In this document: positions 39,786 through 52,467 of the stretch, in pieces
Position numbering within the stretch: the stretch's first letter is position 1
How the letters are laid out: each line of letters starts with the position of its first letter
NCBI GenBank assembly: GCA_018697195.1
Contig: CM031870.1
Coordinates: 71,852 to 135,851, forward strand
Origin: Certhia americana
Taxonomy: Eukaryota > Chordata > Aves > Passeriformes > Certhiidae
DNA: 64,000 nt
Direction: 5' to 3'
Notes under the pieces: model-generated
The model's input: only the letters and a program-made list of their open reading frames with translations
Databases searched by the model: none
What the model was told of the DNA's origin: nothing
Made by a program: the position numbers and the translations under genes

Positions 39786-40626
39786 TTTTGCTAATGTGCA
39801 GATAAGCAAAACACAGATAATTAAAACAATTCCTCAGCCAGCTGTTTCTATTGCATTAACAGCAGAATAGTTGCCCTCAGGTTTGGAACAGGTAAATCTC
39901 TTCGGCTTCTTGGCATCAGGCCTTGGAAAAACCTCGCTGAGCTGAGCTCGGCAGTGAAGTTTCAGACGTGGCATATGGTCCTGTGTGATTCTGTTTAACC
40001 TGCTGTCATGTTGAATTCAATTAGCAGCCCGTGCTAAGGCAGTGTGATGGGCTGGGTTGGTGACAGGACTCGATGTTCATTCACTCTGCGCTAACGGATC
40101 TCCCACCTACGGCATTTCTGGGTGCTGGAGCCTGGCCCTGCTGTACCTGCTGGCTGGGGCTGTGGGTGCCCTCTGGCAGAGCAGCTTTGGGAGCTGGTGG
40201 GATCCTCTTTTCTCACTGCAATTGTGCTGGCAGATGCTCTGGAGGGCCACGGGGACAGGGCTGTGCTCGCTTTCCCAGCAGACACAGCCTGCAGCAGCTC
40301 GTTTCTGACGAGCCTGCGGGACAGGCTGCAGTGACACGGAGGCTGGATCTGAGCCATGACTTCCTATTCATGCGAAATTGTCCCTGGCCACCACACCATG
40401 GCCTTGTTTCTGCTGGTGACAGCTGGCAGCTCATTTTCTGCCAGCCTGTGCAGGCAGCTCCTTGTGTGGAGAAGCATGTTGGGCTCTCTGTGGTGCAGTT
40501 TGTGTGTCTGTGATGGAGTCACAGGGTCTGGGCACTGGTTTGAAAGGGACATTTCCAGGGTGGGGTTTGTAGCCCTCCCAGAGCCTGTGCTCACCTCCTT
40601 GGACAGATCTCCTGGTCCTTCAGAGA

Positions 40627-40905
40627 GCTCCAGGAGAGCTGGAGAGGGGCTTGTGACAAGGACATGGAATGCCAGGATAAGGAGGAATGCCTTCCCACTG
40701 CTAGAGGGCAGGGATAGATGGGATGGTGGGAGGAAATCGTTCCCTGTGAGGTTGCCCAGAAAAGCTGGAAGTGTCCAAGGCCAGGCTGGATGGGGCTCAG
40801 AGCAACCTGGGACAGTGGAAGGTGTCCCTGCCTGTGACAGGGGTGGCACTGGATGGGCTTTACGGTCCCTTCCAACCCAGACTTTTGGGTGATTCCCTGG
40901 TTCTG
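40627..40905 (+). mobile_element. CR1 LINE 3'-end fragment
   Basis: CCAGGAGAGCTGGAGAGGGGCTTGTGACAAGG through AAGTGTCCAAGGCCAGGCTGGATGGGGCTC and GGTCCCTTCCAACCCAGACTTTTGGGTGATTCC. It contains a CTCF-like motif at 40698-40712. Confidence 0.93.
40698..40712 (+). promoter_or_regulatory. CTCF-like motif inside a CR1 copy
   Basis: CTGCTAGAGGGCAGG matches 12 of 15 positions of CCASYAGRGGGCRSY. CR1 consensus sequence has a related CCAGAGGGCAGGG segment, so the motif may be inherited from the element. Only the motif is observed. Confidence 0.35.
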
Positions 40906-43900
40906 TGGTACTTGCAGATCCCCAGCAATGGCCTCTTCACAGCTCCATTGCAACATCCCCTGGCAGCACCTCAGCCCTGGCTCCTGCAGGATCCGTGCTG
41001 CTGCTCCGGGCTCCTCTGGCAGGGACGGCACCTTCGCAGATCCAGAGGCAAAGGAGGAGTTTTCCCTGCAGGAACAGGCAGCGACGCCTCTCCTTCCTCC
41101 CCCTGGCCTGGGGGCTCGCCTGGGGGTCCTGTGCAGCCCTGTCCCAGCTGCTGGGGGGCTCTGGTCCTGCTGGGAATGGGTTAACCAAGGCTCCATGGGC
41201 CGGGAGCCGTGGGAGTGGCGCTCCAAAAAGAGGACCCAGGGTGTGGGCTGAGTCCTCCGGAGGGAGGAACCCAAGGAACAGCTAAGCCTGGGAAAGCAGA
41301 GCCCAGCCGGATTGTGTTGGCCAAAGCTGAGCGTTTCTTTCTCAAACCACGCCTCGGGAAGGGGGTGGAGTGAGGCCGGGCTGGAGCTGCGGGTTTTTGG
41401 TTTAGGGCAGGTTGGTGAAAGCAGCGGTGTCCTGTCCTGGGAGGTTCTTGCACTGACACACAGCCCCAGGGTGGTGAGCTGGGGGGGATGGATGATCCCT
41501 TGATCCCTAAAACCGTGACGGGAGCACTTTGAGAGCTTGGGAAAAAAAATAAAAAATCCCGTGATCCTTTTCTTCCTTTTTATTTTTTTTTTTTTAATGT
41601 GTGTATTTTTGTAGTGCAAAAATGCTGCCTGTGGAAGCACTACAGAAGTGCCTATTTTTGTACCTCTCTGTTCACCCGCTCGCCTCACAGCTGCCTGGGT
41701 GTGTGTTAGGGCTTGAATGCAGAGCTTTTCCACGTGTGGCTTGGAAAATCCAGCTGTTCCATTCCTGCCTCTGCTGCCGGTGCTCCCAAATGCCACGTTT
41801 CAAAGAGCAGGATGCCCATCCTAGCACAGGATGTGCGTGGGGACCCTGTGGGGCGTTGTGGCTCTCAGGTGTTTGAGTGTGGCTCTCAGGAGAGGTGCCA
41901 AACGAGCTTTCCCTTGCAGGGGATGCTCCTGACCCCTGTGTGCAGCCCAGGGCTGGCACCCAGCATCCTGCTGGCAGCAGGACTGGTGCTGTCACTCTGG
42001 GAGTGTTCACAGATTTTCCCTCCTGGCTTGCTCCTGTGCTGGCCCTTCCATGAGCAGGGGCTGTTGAGGCTGTTTGGGAGTGGAGGGAACCATCCAGCCA
42101 CGCTCTGCAGGCAGTGCCAGGCCCTCTGTGGGGGGAATAGGAACAGGAATCACGGCCCCGTTCCGTGCCACGTGCTCCCAACACAGTGCGTGTGCCACAT
42201 TTCCTCTCCTGGGGCTTGGAGAGCTGAGGGAACAGCTGGAAACCACAGTGGGATGCAGAGTGAAGCCTCTAAGAAAAGTGTTGCAGCCACATTCCCTCCT
42301 CTTTGCTGTGCTTTGCACTCCCTCAGACACCTCTGCTTAAGCTGTGTTGTTGAGGAGTGGGACAGGGTTTTTAGGGTGGTGACTGCTTTGTCACCCTCAG
42401 ACAGATCCCAGGGGCATGGGGGACCTGGTGAAAGGCTCTGAGCTCTGGCAGAGCCTGTGCAGGCAGTGTTGTGCTGCTGGGATTGCAGAGCTGGCCCTCA
42501 GCAGAGTTGGGTTTCACCCCTCCACAGATGAAAACCAGGGTTGGAAAGCTTTGTGGAAAGAGTGAGTCTGCAAAGGAGGCGTTTGGATATGGAAAGAGCA
42601 ATCAACTGGCACCTTCCATGTTTCCTATTGCTGTACCAGCTCTGGGATCTCACAGATTGGTGCAGGCACAGCAAAAGGGCAGAGAGACCCTGAGACCTGC
42701 ACGTGGTCCAGGCGATCCTGCAAAAGCATCAGCTTGGAATATGGGCACTTTCCTTTGAGGCTGGCAGAGCTGCTGCCATTCCAGTCTCCTAAATCTCCTA
42801 AAAATCTCCTAAAACATTCCAGCAGGATGCATAGTGACTCCTCAGAGATTTGTGTCCCAGAGCTGCCCTCTCACCTAAGCACAGCACAGTTAAAAAGAAA
42901 TCTTCTCTTATTCCCTAAAGCCAATCACAGTGCTCCTCTGAAACGATGCAGAGTGATTCCCTGGGAGAAGAGTTTCCATTGGAAAATATCTTGGCTCCCA
43001 CCCAGTGCTCTGGGAAGCAGTTGTAGAGGACAACTCGTTGCTGCTACCTGGGTGATTTTCTGGAACCAGGACTGTTAACAGAAGCAGGAGGTGGTGGAGC
43101 TGTTAGGATCCCATCTAGGCTCCTTCCCTGCACAGCAAAAAGAAGATTCCCTGTCCTCCCAGACTCTGGAGAGGACTGCAAGCAGAGAGCCACTGCCACG
43201 AGCAGAGTGGCGTTGGCCAGAGATTCATAAGTAATGAATTAAATCTGTGCAGAGCAAAGGTTTCTATCGGAGTGTGGGAACATTATTTTACTCCTACGGA
43301 GGGAAAACATGAAGTCAGTGGCTTTATAGACTGAGCTCTGCGACCTCTGATTGCATGGATCGGTGCAAAGTTTGGATCAGAAGTCTTAAAAAAAATTAGT
43401 GTAGACAAATCTGAGGTGAGAAAACAAAAGCTAGAAGAGGCCAAGGGTTAGACTTTTGTTAGTCTCCGAGCTGTGTTAAGAAAATTCACCCTAGCTGGTA
43501 TCTGTGGTGGATTGTGTTCCCACAGCAGTAAGGAAAGGCTTTATTTAAGGAAAATGAAAAGGAAAGGTGCTTCTCCTGTGTGCAGGAAAGCTGTGTAGGG
43601 CATAGCACAGATCAGGCAGCACTGTGGAGATGAAGCTGGAGCTCTCTGGGTGGCACTCGAGGTTCTGCTGGGCTGACACAGGACAATTCCCAAGGTTTAA
43701 TTGAGAGGGAGGACACACCCTGTTTTCTGCAGGGAGTGCCAGGAGCATCACTGGTTCCTGAATCTGTGTTTTGTATAACACAATAACTTCAGTAGCCAGA
43801 CCCCGAGCTCCCAGCTTCAGAGCCCTCACTGTGCTCCCTCTTGTCACTCCCTGCATCCAGGAATTAACTATTACTTGGAAAGCTCAGTGCCTTTCCAAAT

Positions 43901-44345
43901 GCTTGAAGGACAGTGAACTGTCAAGGCAGCAATGCCACTGGCCTTGAGTAGTTGAATTTCTGATTGCATGCACAGATTGGATCTGATACAGCCACAGATT
44001 TAAGTGGCATTAACTTGGATTTGCTTTGCTTTGCCTGTAGTGCCCCATGCTGTGCAGCCAGCTGGGTGGGAATATTTCCCTCTGGCATAAGTTAGTCTTT
44101 GCAGCAGTTAAAGGGTTAATTACAGCTGGCCAGCAGATCTCTCAAACAAGCCAGCAGAGCCCACTGCTGTGCTCTGTCTTCCTGCGGATTACCCAGACAC
44201 ATCCAAGTCTGTAGCTTGATCCCATCACTTCAGAGAGAACTGGGGGAGTTTGGAAATTCATCTCCCGACACCCCCACAGCTTCCCCTGAGGCAGGTCCCC
44301 TCTGCCTGCTTGGGAAAGACATTCCAGAAGTCATCAGAGGGTCTT
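40906..44345. other. PKD1 intron 1 segment without recognisable features
   Basis: Unique GC-moderate sequence with a poly-T/A patch at 41540-41600. I see no exon; the 401-codon minus ORF across 40591-41796 includes CR1 antisense and is not coding. Confidence 0.6.
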
Positions 44346-44425
44346 TTCACAGAATCCCAGGATCATTTAGGCTGAAGAACACCTCCAAGCTCCTTGAGTC
44401 CAGCCTGTGGCCAGCCCCCCTTTTG
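44346..44425 (-). mobile_element. CR1 LINE 3'-terminal fragment
   Basis: TCACAGAATCCCAGGATCATTTAGGCTGAAGAACACCTCCAAG is the reverse complement of a CR1 end. It is short and diverged. Confidence 0.7.
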
Positions 44426-45517
44426 AGGATGGGCAGCCCAGCTCTGGATGCTCCTCTCACAGGTGGCTGCTCTGATCAGCACCACGGAGCACCTTTGGCT
44501 CCCTGTGCAGGCTGAGCACAGTTCCTCTGTTCCCACAGAGCAGGGAAGCAGCCCTGGAGCTGCTGTTCCTTTTTCCTGGCTTGCTCTGCAGCTCCTGGAA
44601 GCTGCTGGATCCTGCAGCAGCCATGGAGGAGCTTCCTTCCCTCTGTCCTCCCGTCGGCGCTCAGGGAAGTGCAGTGCATACCTTGGTTTGGGAAGAAAGC
44701 CGAGCTACTGGGGGCAGTGTTGTCTAAGAGCTGGAACACGGAGGGGGAAAGCAGGACTCTTGCTTTTGTTTTCAGTTTGACCCCGGTGGTGTGGGCTGGG
44801 CTCTCAGGGATTCCTCTGCATCCCTCTTCCTGGCTGCGCCATGGGGCTGAGGCTTCCTTGCCTCTCGAGAGTATTTTCTCCTGGTTATTTATGGGAATTA
44901 GGTGCTTGTGGAGTGCTTCAGTGCTTGGCTGCTGGATAAATGCCCTGGGTTTGTAGTTCCTGCTTGCCTGGTGCTCTGCCCTCCTTGTGAGGAGGCAGTA
45001 AAACATCCCACAGCAGCTTTTGGGAAGGGGAATCTTCAGGGTGAGCATCAGGGCAGCAAAATAGAGATGTGGACTCACTTTGACAGGTTCATTGGTACCC
45101 TCGGTCCTGCCTTCCCACCCCTGCTCTTCCTCATTCTCCAAGCCAAACACAACCTTGTGCTTGGGGGAGCATTCCGAGTGGAGCCAGCAGGGTCCCTCTG
45201 TACCCCCATTAATTTTGCTTTTAAAGCATCTGAAAAAGAAGCAAAGTTTTACTTTCTGCCCAACTTGTATTTTTTGTTCAGGACAGAAGCATCAGTTTCC
45301 CAAGCAGAGCCATTCCAGCCCCAGCTGGGAAGTCAGAGTTGTGTCCAGTGCAAGGGAGCAGCTCCTGAGAGGAAATGTGCTTGCATTTCAGTATTCCCAC
45401 TGGAGTTTGAGATGGCAGGGGTGGCTCCAGTCCTCCTCCTGCCTGCAGCTCCACTTGTGCACTTGTTTCTTTTAACTTCTTGGAGTCCTAATTCTGGCTG
45501 GCTCACAGGCTGTGGAA

Positions 45518-45765
45518 TAACAGAATTGTTTAAGGCTGGAAAAACTCTCCAAAATCATGGGTCCAACCATTCCCCCAGCACTGCTAAGGCCACCACAAAT
45601 CATGTCCTCTGCCATTTCTTGGACACCTCCAGGGATGGGGACTCCACCACCTCCCTGGGCAGCCCCTTCCAATGCTTGACAAACCTTTCATGAAGAAATT
45701 CTTGCTGAGGTCCAAAGTGAACCTCCCCTTCCTGTTTTTCAGCTGGGTGAGGCTGTAAGAGCTCC
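45518..45765 (-). mobile_element. CR1 LINE 3'-end fragment
   Basis: AACAGAATTGTTTAAGGCTGGAAAAACTCTCC through CTCCAGGGATGGGGACTCCACCACCTCCCTGGGCAGCC and AAGAAATTCTTGCTGAGGTCC, a CR1 3' end in reverse orientation. Confidence 0.92.
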
Positions 45766-47589
45766 ATGCCCAGAGTAAGGGAGGTGCCTGAGGTCACACA
45801 GGAGAGTTTGTGCCCAAGCCCCTCCTCGCGTCCTGGGGTGCAGCTGAGTGTGACAAACACGTGGATTTGCACGTGGGGCTGGCGTGGTGGGGAGGTCCTG
45901 TGCTGTGAGATGATGGGCTGGGGCTGCTGGTGGGGCCAGCAGCATCTTCAGGGTGGTGCAGCTGCGTGCCCTGTCCCATCCTGGGTCCAAGGGCAGCACA
46001 GCAAAGCTGAGATGTGGATTGGAGTGAGGATAGCAGCAGCTGGTCACTGCATCCTTGTGCCTGCCTGTGACGAGCTGGCCCTGCTCCTCGTGTCCCTGGA
46101 GGTCCCTCTGTGGTGACCTCCAGGCAGCAGGATTCATTTGGTGTGACAAGGGGAGCGAGGTTTCATCCTGGACCTGTGCCGGGGTTCTGGATTAATCATT
46201 ACTGCTCTTAATGGGTTGTAGCTCCAAGCCAGAACCATCCACATCACCTGAGGACTCTGCACAGCAGTCAGTGAGGATCAGGTGCTGGCACAGCTCTGCT
46301 GCCCACAACTGGGGCTCCCAGGAGGCGTGAGGGAATGGAGGCAATGGTTAATAGGTAGGATGGAGTTAATCATTCACTGAATTCCTCGGCTACAAACTCT
46401 CTCCTCAGTAGTTCTTTTTTTCTGGTGCTGTTGCTGGAAAGGAAATGGGGGTATGTGAAGCAAAACCACACTTAACAACTCACAGTAGCCCTGGTGTGTG
46501 CAGGATTTCTTGCCTTGTGCTGAGGGTGGAGCTCCCCTCTGAGAGGAAGACGCTTGGATGATTTGGTAGAGCTGAGCAGTGCTGGGATATTTGATATTTC
46601 TGCACACTTTGGGTGCCTGGGCCAGGCCCTGCAGAAGGAAGTGTCTGGACTTTCACCTGCCCAATATCCAGAAAAGATCTGTATTCTTCTCACATTAGTC
46701 AATCCCCAACAACTCAGACAAAAGTGGGAGAGCTTATCTTAATTAATAAAATATCAAGGATGCAATTACTTACATGCAATTACTTTCTCCAGCTCTGCCA
46801 GCCCAAACATGAGTCAGCTACCTCTCATAAATCTCGAGATTAAAAAGAAACAAAAGAAGGCCAAATGCTGGTGCTTTCTGTGTTTTGAGCCTGGACTCCC
46901 ATGTAGGAGACATCTGGAAGCATCTGTGTCTCTCACTGAGGAGACACAGAGGAATAATAGATTTCAACAAACTAGAAGGGAAGGAAAAAATAGAGATTAT
47001 GATTTAATATTGGGATTTCAGGAGACAAGGGAACCCACCACCTCTTTTAGAACAAACTGAGTGTATTTTCTAATTCTTTTTGGTGTAAGGATGTGCCATG
47101 TAGAGCCATAGGACCAGGTACAGGAATTTTTCACGTGTGAGTGCAAAATAACCCAGTTGGTTTTAGTCGTGCAGAATGTGTTAGCAGTTCAACAAGAGCC
47201 TTAAACACTGAGTGGGATCCAATTTGAACCCATAAAAGTGAGGAAGTCTGGACTTGGAGCCTGTTCTCCTACCTGTGTACGCAGCCATGCATGGAGTAGC
47301 TGTGGCATAAACAGCCTGGGAAGGCGTTGGGATTTCTTTTTACTCCATTAAACAGTTGTCATTTGTTTCCAAGGGCTTGATTTTATTGCTCCTCCTGTTT
47401 CACATGGCAGGAAATTAAAAAAAAAAAAAAAAGCAGCCCAACACACAAGAAACAGATGCAAATTTTTATTTGCTCCGATTCAGCTCAAGTAGGAGCTGGG
47501 GCTCCAGGTTGCTTCACAAAATGAGTTAATATTTGATAATTCTGAGCGTAATAGAAATATGTGAAATCCATGCTCTGGTCTCTGAGGTG
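45766..47589. other. PKD1 intron 1 segment without recognisable features
   Basis: Unique sequence, AT-richer from 46650 to 47470, with an A16 run at 47418. No repeats or exons recognised. Confidence 0.6.
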
Positions 47590-47632
47590 GTGATCTTAGA
47601 GCTCTTTTCTAACCGTGGTGATTCTATGATTT
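47590..47632 (+). mobile_element. CR1 LINE 3' tail
   Basis: GTGATCTTAGAGCTCTTTTCTAACCGTGGTGATTCTATGATT is the last ~43 bp of a CR1. Confidence 0.8.
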
Positions 47633-47754
47633 GCCTTTTTGTGTTATGTGGCAACACCAGTCATGAGTACAAAACCCTTTCTGCAGTTATAGCCCAGGCT
47701 GAGCGTGGACAGAAGATGGTTATCTTGCTTCTGGTGCCTTCCCTTCCCTCTTCC

Positions 47755-47886
47755 CATCCCTGCAAGTGTCCAAGGCCAGGTGGAATGAAGCTCTGAGCAA
47801 CTTGGTGTAGTGGAAAGTGGAAAGAGGTGGATCTGGTTGATTTTTAAGGTCTTTTCCAACCCAAACCGTTTCTGTGACTCTACAAT
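47755..47886 (+). mobile_element. CR1 LINE 3'-end fragment
   Basis: CCCTGCAAGTGTCCAAGGCCAGGTGGAATG through TTTTTAAGGTCTTTTCCAACCCAAACCGTTTCTGTGACTC. Confidence 0.9.
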
Positions 47887-50800
47887 TCCCTTCCTCCACT
47901 GTCAGCCCCAACATCAGCCCCCTATCCTGCTGGAGCTGGGGAGCTGCCCTCCCTGTGGAGCCCCCAAAATGTGCTCCAGAGGCACCCCTTGCCCTCCTGG
48001 GCTGTCAGAAGGGTCTCAGCCCCCATGGCCACTTTGTGTGTGTGTGCTCTCCGGAGCTGCCGTGCTTGGGGAGCGCTCACCAGACAGGGCAGGAGAAGCA
48101 GCTCTCGGAGTTTTCTTGGCAGGAGGGTGTGGAAAATGTTGGAAAGGAAAACTGGAGCTCAGGCTCAGGCAGTCTGCAGCCGTGTCTGCCTGGGGAGCAG
48201 CTCTGCTCCACACGCTCCTCCATCCCTGCACCTTCCCTGCCCTGCTCCCAGTTTGATTGTACTGTGAGCAAAACAGGAGCTCTTTGACAGCCTTTCAAGG
48301 GATGAGATGGGACAGACAGGCAGCTTTTATTGGGAAAAACCTTTGTGTTCCTGATCCCTGAGTGACACAGAGCAGTGACAGCAGTGCCCAGCCTGGGCTG
48401 GTGCTGTTGGGACAGGCACAACTGGGCAGTGATCCCAGCATGACTGAGCTGCAAAGGGACCTGTTTTGTCTTTTGGTGCATGACCCAGGGGCTTTTCTGA
48501 CCATGCTGTGGTTTTCCCATCTGTTTTCCCACTCGGTTCTCTGGGACGGGTGACAAGGTGGGGGACAGGTCACAGTTTGGACTCGTTGGTGTTGGAAGGC
48601 TTTTCCAACTGGAGCAGACCGTGGATCAGCAGCATTGTGGAGGATTCAGTTCCTGCCCTGTGCCATGCCTTTCCCTCGTGCACTGGTGACCCTTCTCTCC
48701 ATGTGAAGCTGAGCTGTGATGCTGGATTACAGCCCTCAGAGCAGTGGCTGTGGGTTACATAACCCTCGTGCACGGAGCCTGCTGCAGCGAGGCAAGTCAG
48801 TAATGTCCTCTTGGATCCGAGAGGAAGAGGGGTGCTATGGAAACCTAACTTGTTATTATTATATGGGAACAAAATTTATTATTTCGCTCTTCTGCCTCAG
48901 TTTGTGATTACGCCACGGAGCAATTTTTAGCCTTGGCAGAGAAGGTGGTTTAGCATAAGACCAAAGATGCAGCTTAACTCAGTGTCTGCTGCAAATCCTG
49001 AGAGCCATGCTGTGTCTGAGAGAACTGGGCAAATCCTCCTCCTGCCAGCAGGGCTGATTTATGAGAGTGTCATCCTTCTTGACGTTGCTGTGGTGTCCAA
49101 AGTTTACCGAGGATGTTTACCCAGACCTTGCAGAGTGTCTGTGTGGAGCCTGAGGAAGGATCAGGCTGCACTTACGTGTCCCAGTGCTCTGAGCCTGCTT
49201 TGGGAACCTTCCAGTCCCCGCAGGGCTCGGAGCAGAGCGTGGCTGGTGCTGGGCACAGAGCATGCTGCATGCCCCAGCTCCTTGGGGCACTCTGTCTGTA
49301 CCATTTTATTTGTTTTGGCTTTGCCTTGGTGTTTCCTTGCTCTTCTTTCCCTTTTAAACAAAGCAAATTTGCTGGTGGTTTGTGTGCGCCGCGAACACCC
49401 TCTTACACAATCACCCTCGTGGCTTTCTGGAGAATAAGGAAGAGTAATTTTGGATTCAATCATTAAACTGAGGCACAGTCCAAGACAGTTGCTTGAACCT
49501 GAAGTGAAGCATCAGCTTCCCCAGAGGCTCCTCAGCCAGCACTGTCTGTGTTTGGGTCACCCTGTGCCAGGGAGGGGATTCAGCCTTGGCCTTTAGTTTT
49601 AACCAGCATGAATTGAAACAACACCACCACCACCAAAATCAATCTGTGTTAAAATCCATTGGCTGTAAGGAGTATGAATTCCTCTTTTTTAGGATGTCTG
49701 TGTCAGCTCCAGGGACATCTGCCCTGGTGGGTCTCTCATGGTTCATTTACCCATTCTTGGTGAGCTTTTCACTGTGTGGGGACTTTGGGTGTTGGACTTA
49801 CCTGTCCTAGCAGTGAACACCTGGAGTTCAGGTGTATCATCAGAGGACCTGTGCTGGGGAGCTTTGGAAAAACCCTGAGCTGAGGGAGATTTGAACTGAC
49901 TAATTAAGAGAAGATTTCTGAGAGGAAGAATCAGTACCAGTGTCAGTCCCAGCATGTGCTTGTGTGGGGAGTAGGCAACAATTTAATCTATTTTATATAT
50001 TTAATAATGAATATATTTACATATATTTACAAATATGTACATATTGACCCGGGAATGAAGTGTCTCTTGGCTGTGCATATTCAGAGAAAAAGAGAAGAAA
50101 CAGCACAAACAAGGCCCATGAAGCCACCTCAGCCTTACTCTGAGTTTTCCAAAGGAATTGAGTGTTCCAACCTTGTTCTGGTCCCATACACGAGGGAATG
50201 ACCAACACTGGCTGGCTGAACCCCAGCCTGGGATGTTTTACCAGCCCATGGCAGATGGAGAAATCAAACAGGGGACTTTGGGATGTGCCCTGTCCTTGTC
50301 AATGTGATGAAGAAATCAGCGGAAAAGTGTCACGAAAACTGCAGGGAAGAGCTGCTTGTCAGAGAGATGGAATAATTAAAGGAAAGGGATGGCTGTAGTA
50401 GAAGGAAAAATGCAGATTGTGAATCACCAACTGTCCCTGACTTTCCTGCTGTAAAAGGTTGAATGGTCCAGGCTGTGTATTTGTGCTGGCAGTGAGAGAT
50501 CTCTGCAATAACAGCCGTACCCTATTTAGCTTTGCTACTATTTGGAGGATCTGTGCCAGGACTTATTGGAATCCCCCAGGCAGGCATTTAGAAGATTTTT
50601 GAAAATTGGTGGGGCTGTGGGATCAGAAACCCTCGCTTGGTCTCCAGAGAAATTGACTTTGTTTAAAAACAAAATCCACAGTAGGATGCTGAAGCGTGTG
50701 AGATGTTTTGTACTGCAGTGTTTAATGGGATCAGGAAAGGAATACCTCCCAGTAGTATTTGCAGGTATTAAATCATTAAGAAGATTAGCAGAGTTGCAAG

Positions 50801-50982
50801 ACCTTTTTTTTTTTTTTTCTCTAGACAGTTTATTCCACATAATGATGTTCTTATAAAAGGATTAGAGGCATTGGTCCTGTGAGAAGAAGGGAACAGGCAC
50901 TGTAGTGATCTTCCCTTCAATAGATCCCTGACAGGACCTGTAGCCTGAAGTGAATAGGATTATCCTTCCTCTGATTCCTCAC
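47887..50982. other. PKD1 intron 1 segment without recognisable features
   Basis: Unique sequence. 49975-50045 is an AT-rich TATTTAATAATGAATATATTTACATATATTTAC stretch. 50520-50800 is low-GC and has a 104-codon plus ORF without any family feature. Confidence 0.6.
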
Positions 50983-51110
50983 AGAAAAACCATTTGGGTT
51001 GGAGGGGACCTTAAAGACCATCCCAGTCCAACCCCTGCCATAGGCAGGGACACCTTCTGCTACACCAGATTCCTCCAGGCCCCATCCAACCTGGCCTGGG
51101 ACACTCAGTT
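50983..51110 (-). mobile_element. CR1 LINE 3'-end fragment
   Basis: ACAGAAAAACCATTTGGGTTGGAGGGGACCTTAAAGACC through CCAACCTGGCCTGGGACACTC, reverse orientation. Confidence 0.92.
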
Positions 51111-52286
51111 GTGTCTGCATTGTGTGTTTTATTGGAGGGGGAGACCTCTCTTTCCCCAGGGCAGGCAGCTTGCAGGAGCAGCAGCTCCTTGTGGGACAGA
51201 GCTGTGGGTCCATCAGGAAGCAGACTGGGGCTCCTTCCTGTAGGCTTTGCAATGGCTACTCTGGTCTGCTGCTGTTTTTCCTGAGTTTGGGATGAAGAAG
51301 ATGCTCTGGAAGTAACCTGTCCTTGTCCTGGAGCACGTGTGATTTACACACACCTTGGGTAGCTCGTGTGCCAGGGCAGGGAACAAGGCTCTGAGCTGGG
51401 GAAGGTGGAGGAGCAGAGCCTTCCGTGCCCTTCCCCAGGGCAGAATGGAGGTTCTTGTTCTCCTAAGGAGGAACACACCCATGTTCTCAGCCCGTGGTGG
51501 CTCCTTCTAGAGCCCCACATTTCCCCTGAGCTGCAGCACCAGCCCTTTGGGGCACAGGAGGCTCTGCACTTGCTGAAGGGCTGCAGAGGAGCTGCACAGA
51601 AGCTCTTTCACAGCCAGCACAGACAAGCCCAGGAGGATCTGCTGGAGCCAGAGGTCAGAGGTAAATTGTTCTTGTCACTCTGGACAGGTGGAGATCAGTG
51701 CAGGCCAAGGGGCAGAGTTGAGCTGAGGGAAGCAGTGCAAACAGGTTATCTCGAGGTCAGCTGCATCTTTCCAGGAGAAGCTGATGACTTGGTTGAAGCA
51801 TTCTTCCAGAGCTCTTTCCAGGGAATCTGTCCTTTGGTCTCCACCCCATACCTCCAGATATGTTGCAGAGTGGATTTCTCAGCCCCTGATGTTTGGCAGA
51901 AGTGTGGACAATAACTCCTCTCAGGCAGATCATGTTGTAGTTTTGGCTCTCTGCTATCTGGAGTTAAAGTTTTCAAAGGAATAGAAATGGATGTGCAAGT
52001 CCTGCTGAACTCAGGAGATCCAGACCCTTCCTGGCTGCAGTGTCAGGCTCATGTCATTCCAGCTGTGTCACTGCTGAGCAGTCACTTGTGTCTCTTGAAT
52101 CATTGGAATTTTAAGGGGCTGTTGGATCTCTAAATGTACAACACGAGGGAGTGGGTGGATCCCTGGCTGGGTCTGCTGCTCAGGGTGGGTCCAGAGGAGG
52201 ACACGGTGCACAGTGGTCCAGAAAGACCCAGTAATGTGCATCACCTGCATGTGCTCTGACTTGAGAGCATCTGAGGAGTAGATGTA

Positions 52287-52467
52287 GAGTGGATGTTGGG
52301 AAGAAATTCCTTCCTGTGAAGGTGGGGAGACCCTGGAAGTGTCCAAGGCCAGCTTGGATGGGGCTAGGAGCAACGTGGGCTAGTGGAAGGTGTCCCTGCC
52401 CATGGGGGTGGAATTGGGTGGTCTTTAAGTTCCTTTCCCACCCAAGCCATTCCAGATTTCTATGATC
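52287..52467 (+). mobile_element. CR1 LINE 3'-end fragment
   Basis: GGGAAGAAATTCCTTCCTGTGAAGGTGGGGAG, GAAGTGTCCAAGGCCAGCTTGGATGG and the terminal CCAAGCCATTCCAGATTTCTATGATC. Confidence 0.93.

Noticed and set aside
40591..41796. 401-codon minus ORF
   Set aside because: Its right-to-left course includes CR1 antisense sequence and no protein family features.
51784..51984. Asn-Asn-containing ORF checked as PKD1 exon 2 (leucine-rich repeat)
   Set aside because: No LxxLxLxxN spacing and no acceptor giving the required phase.
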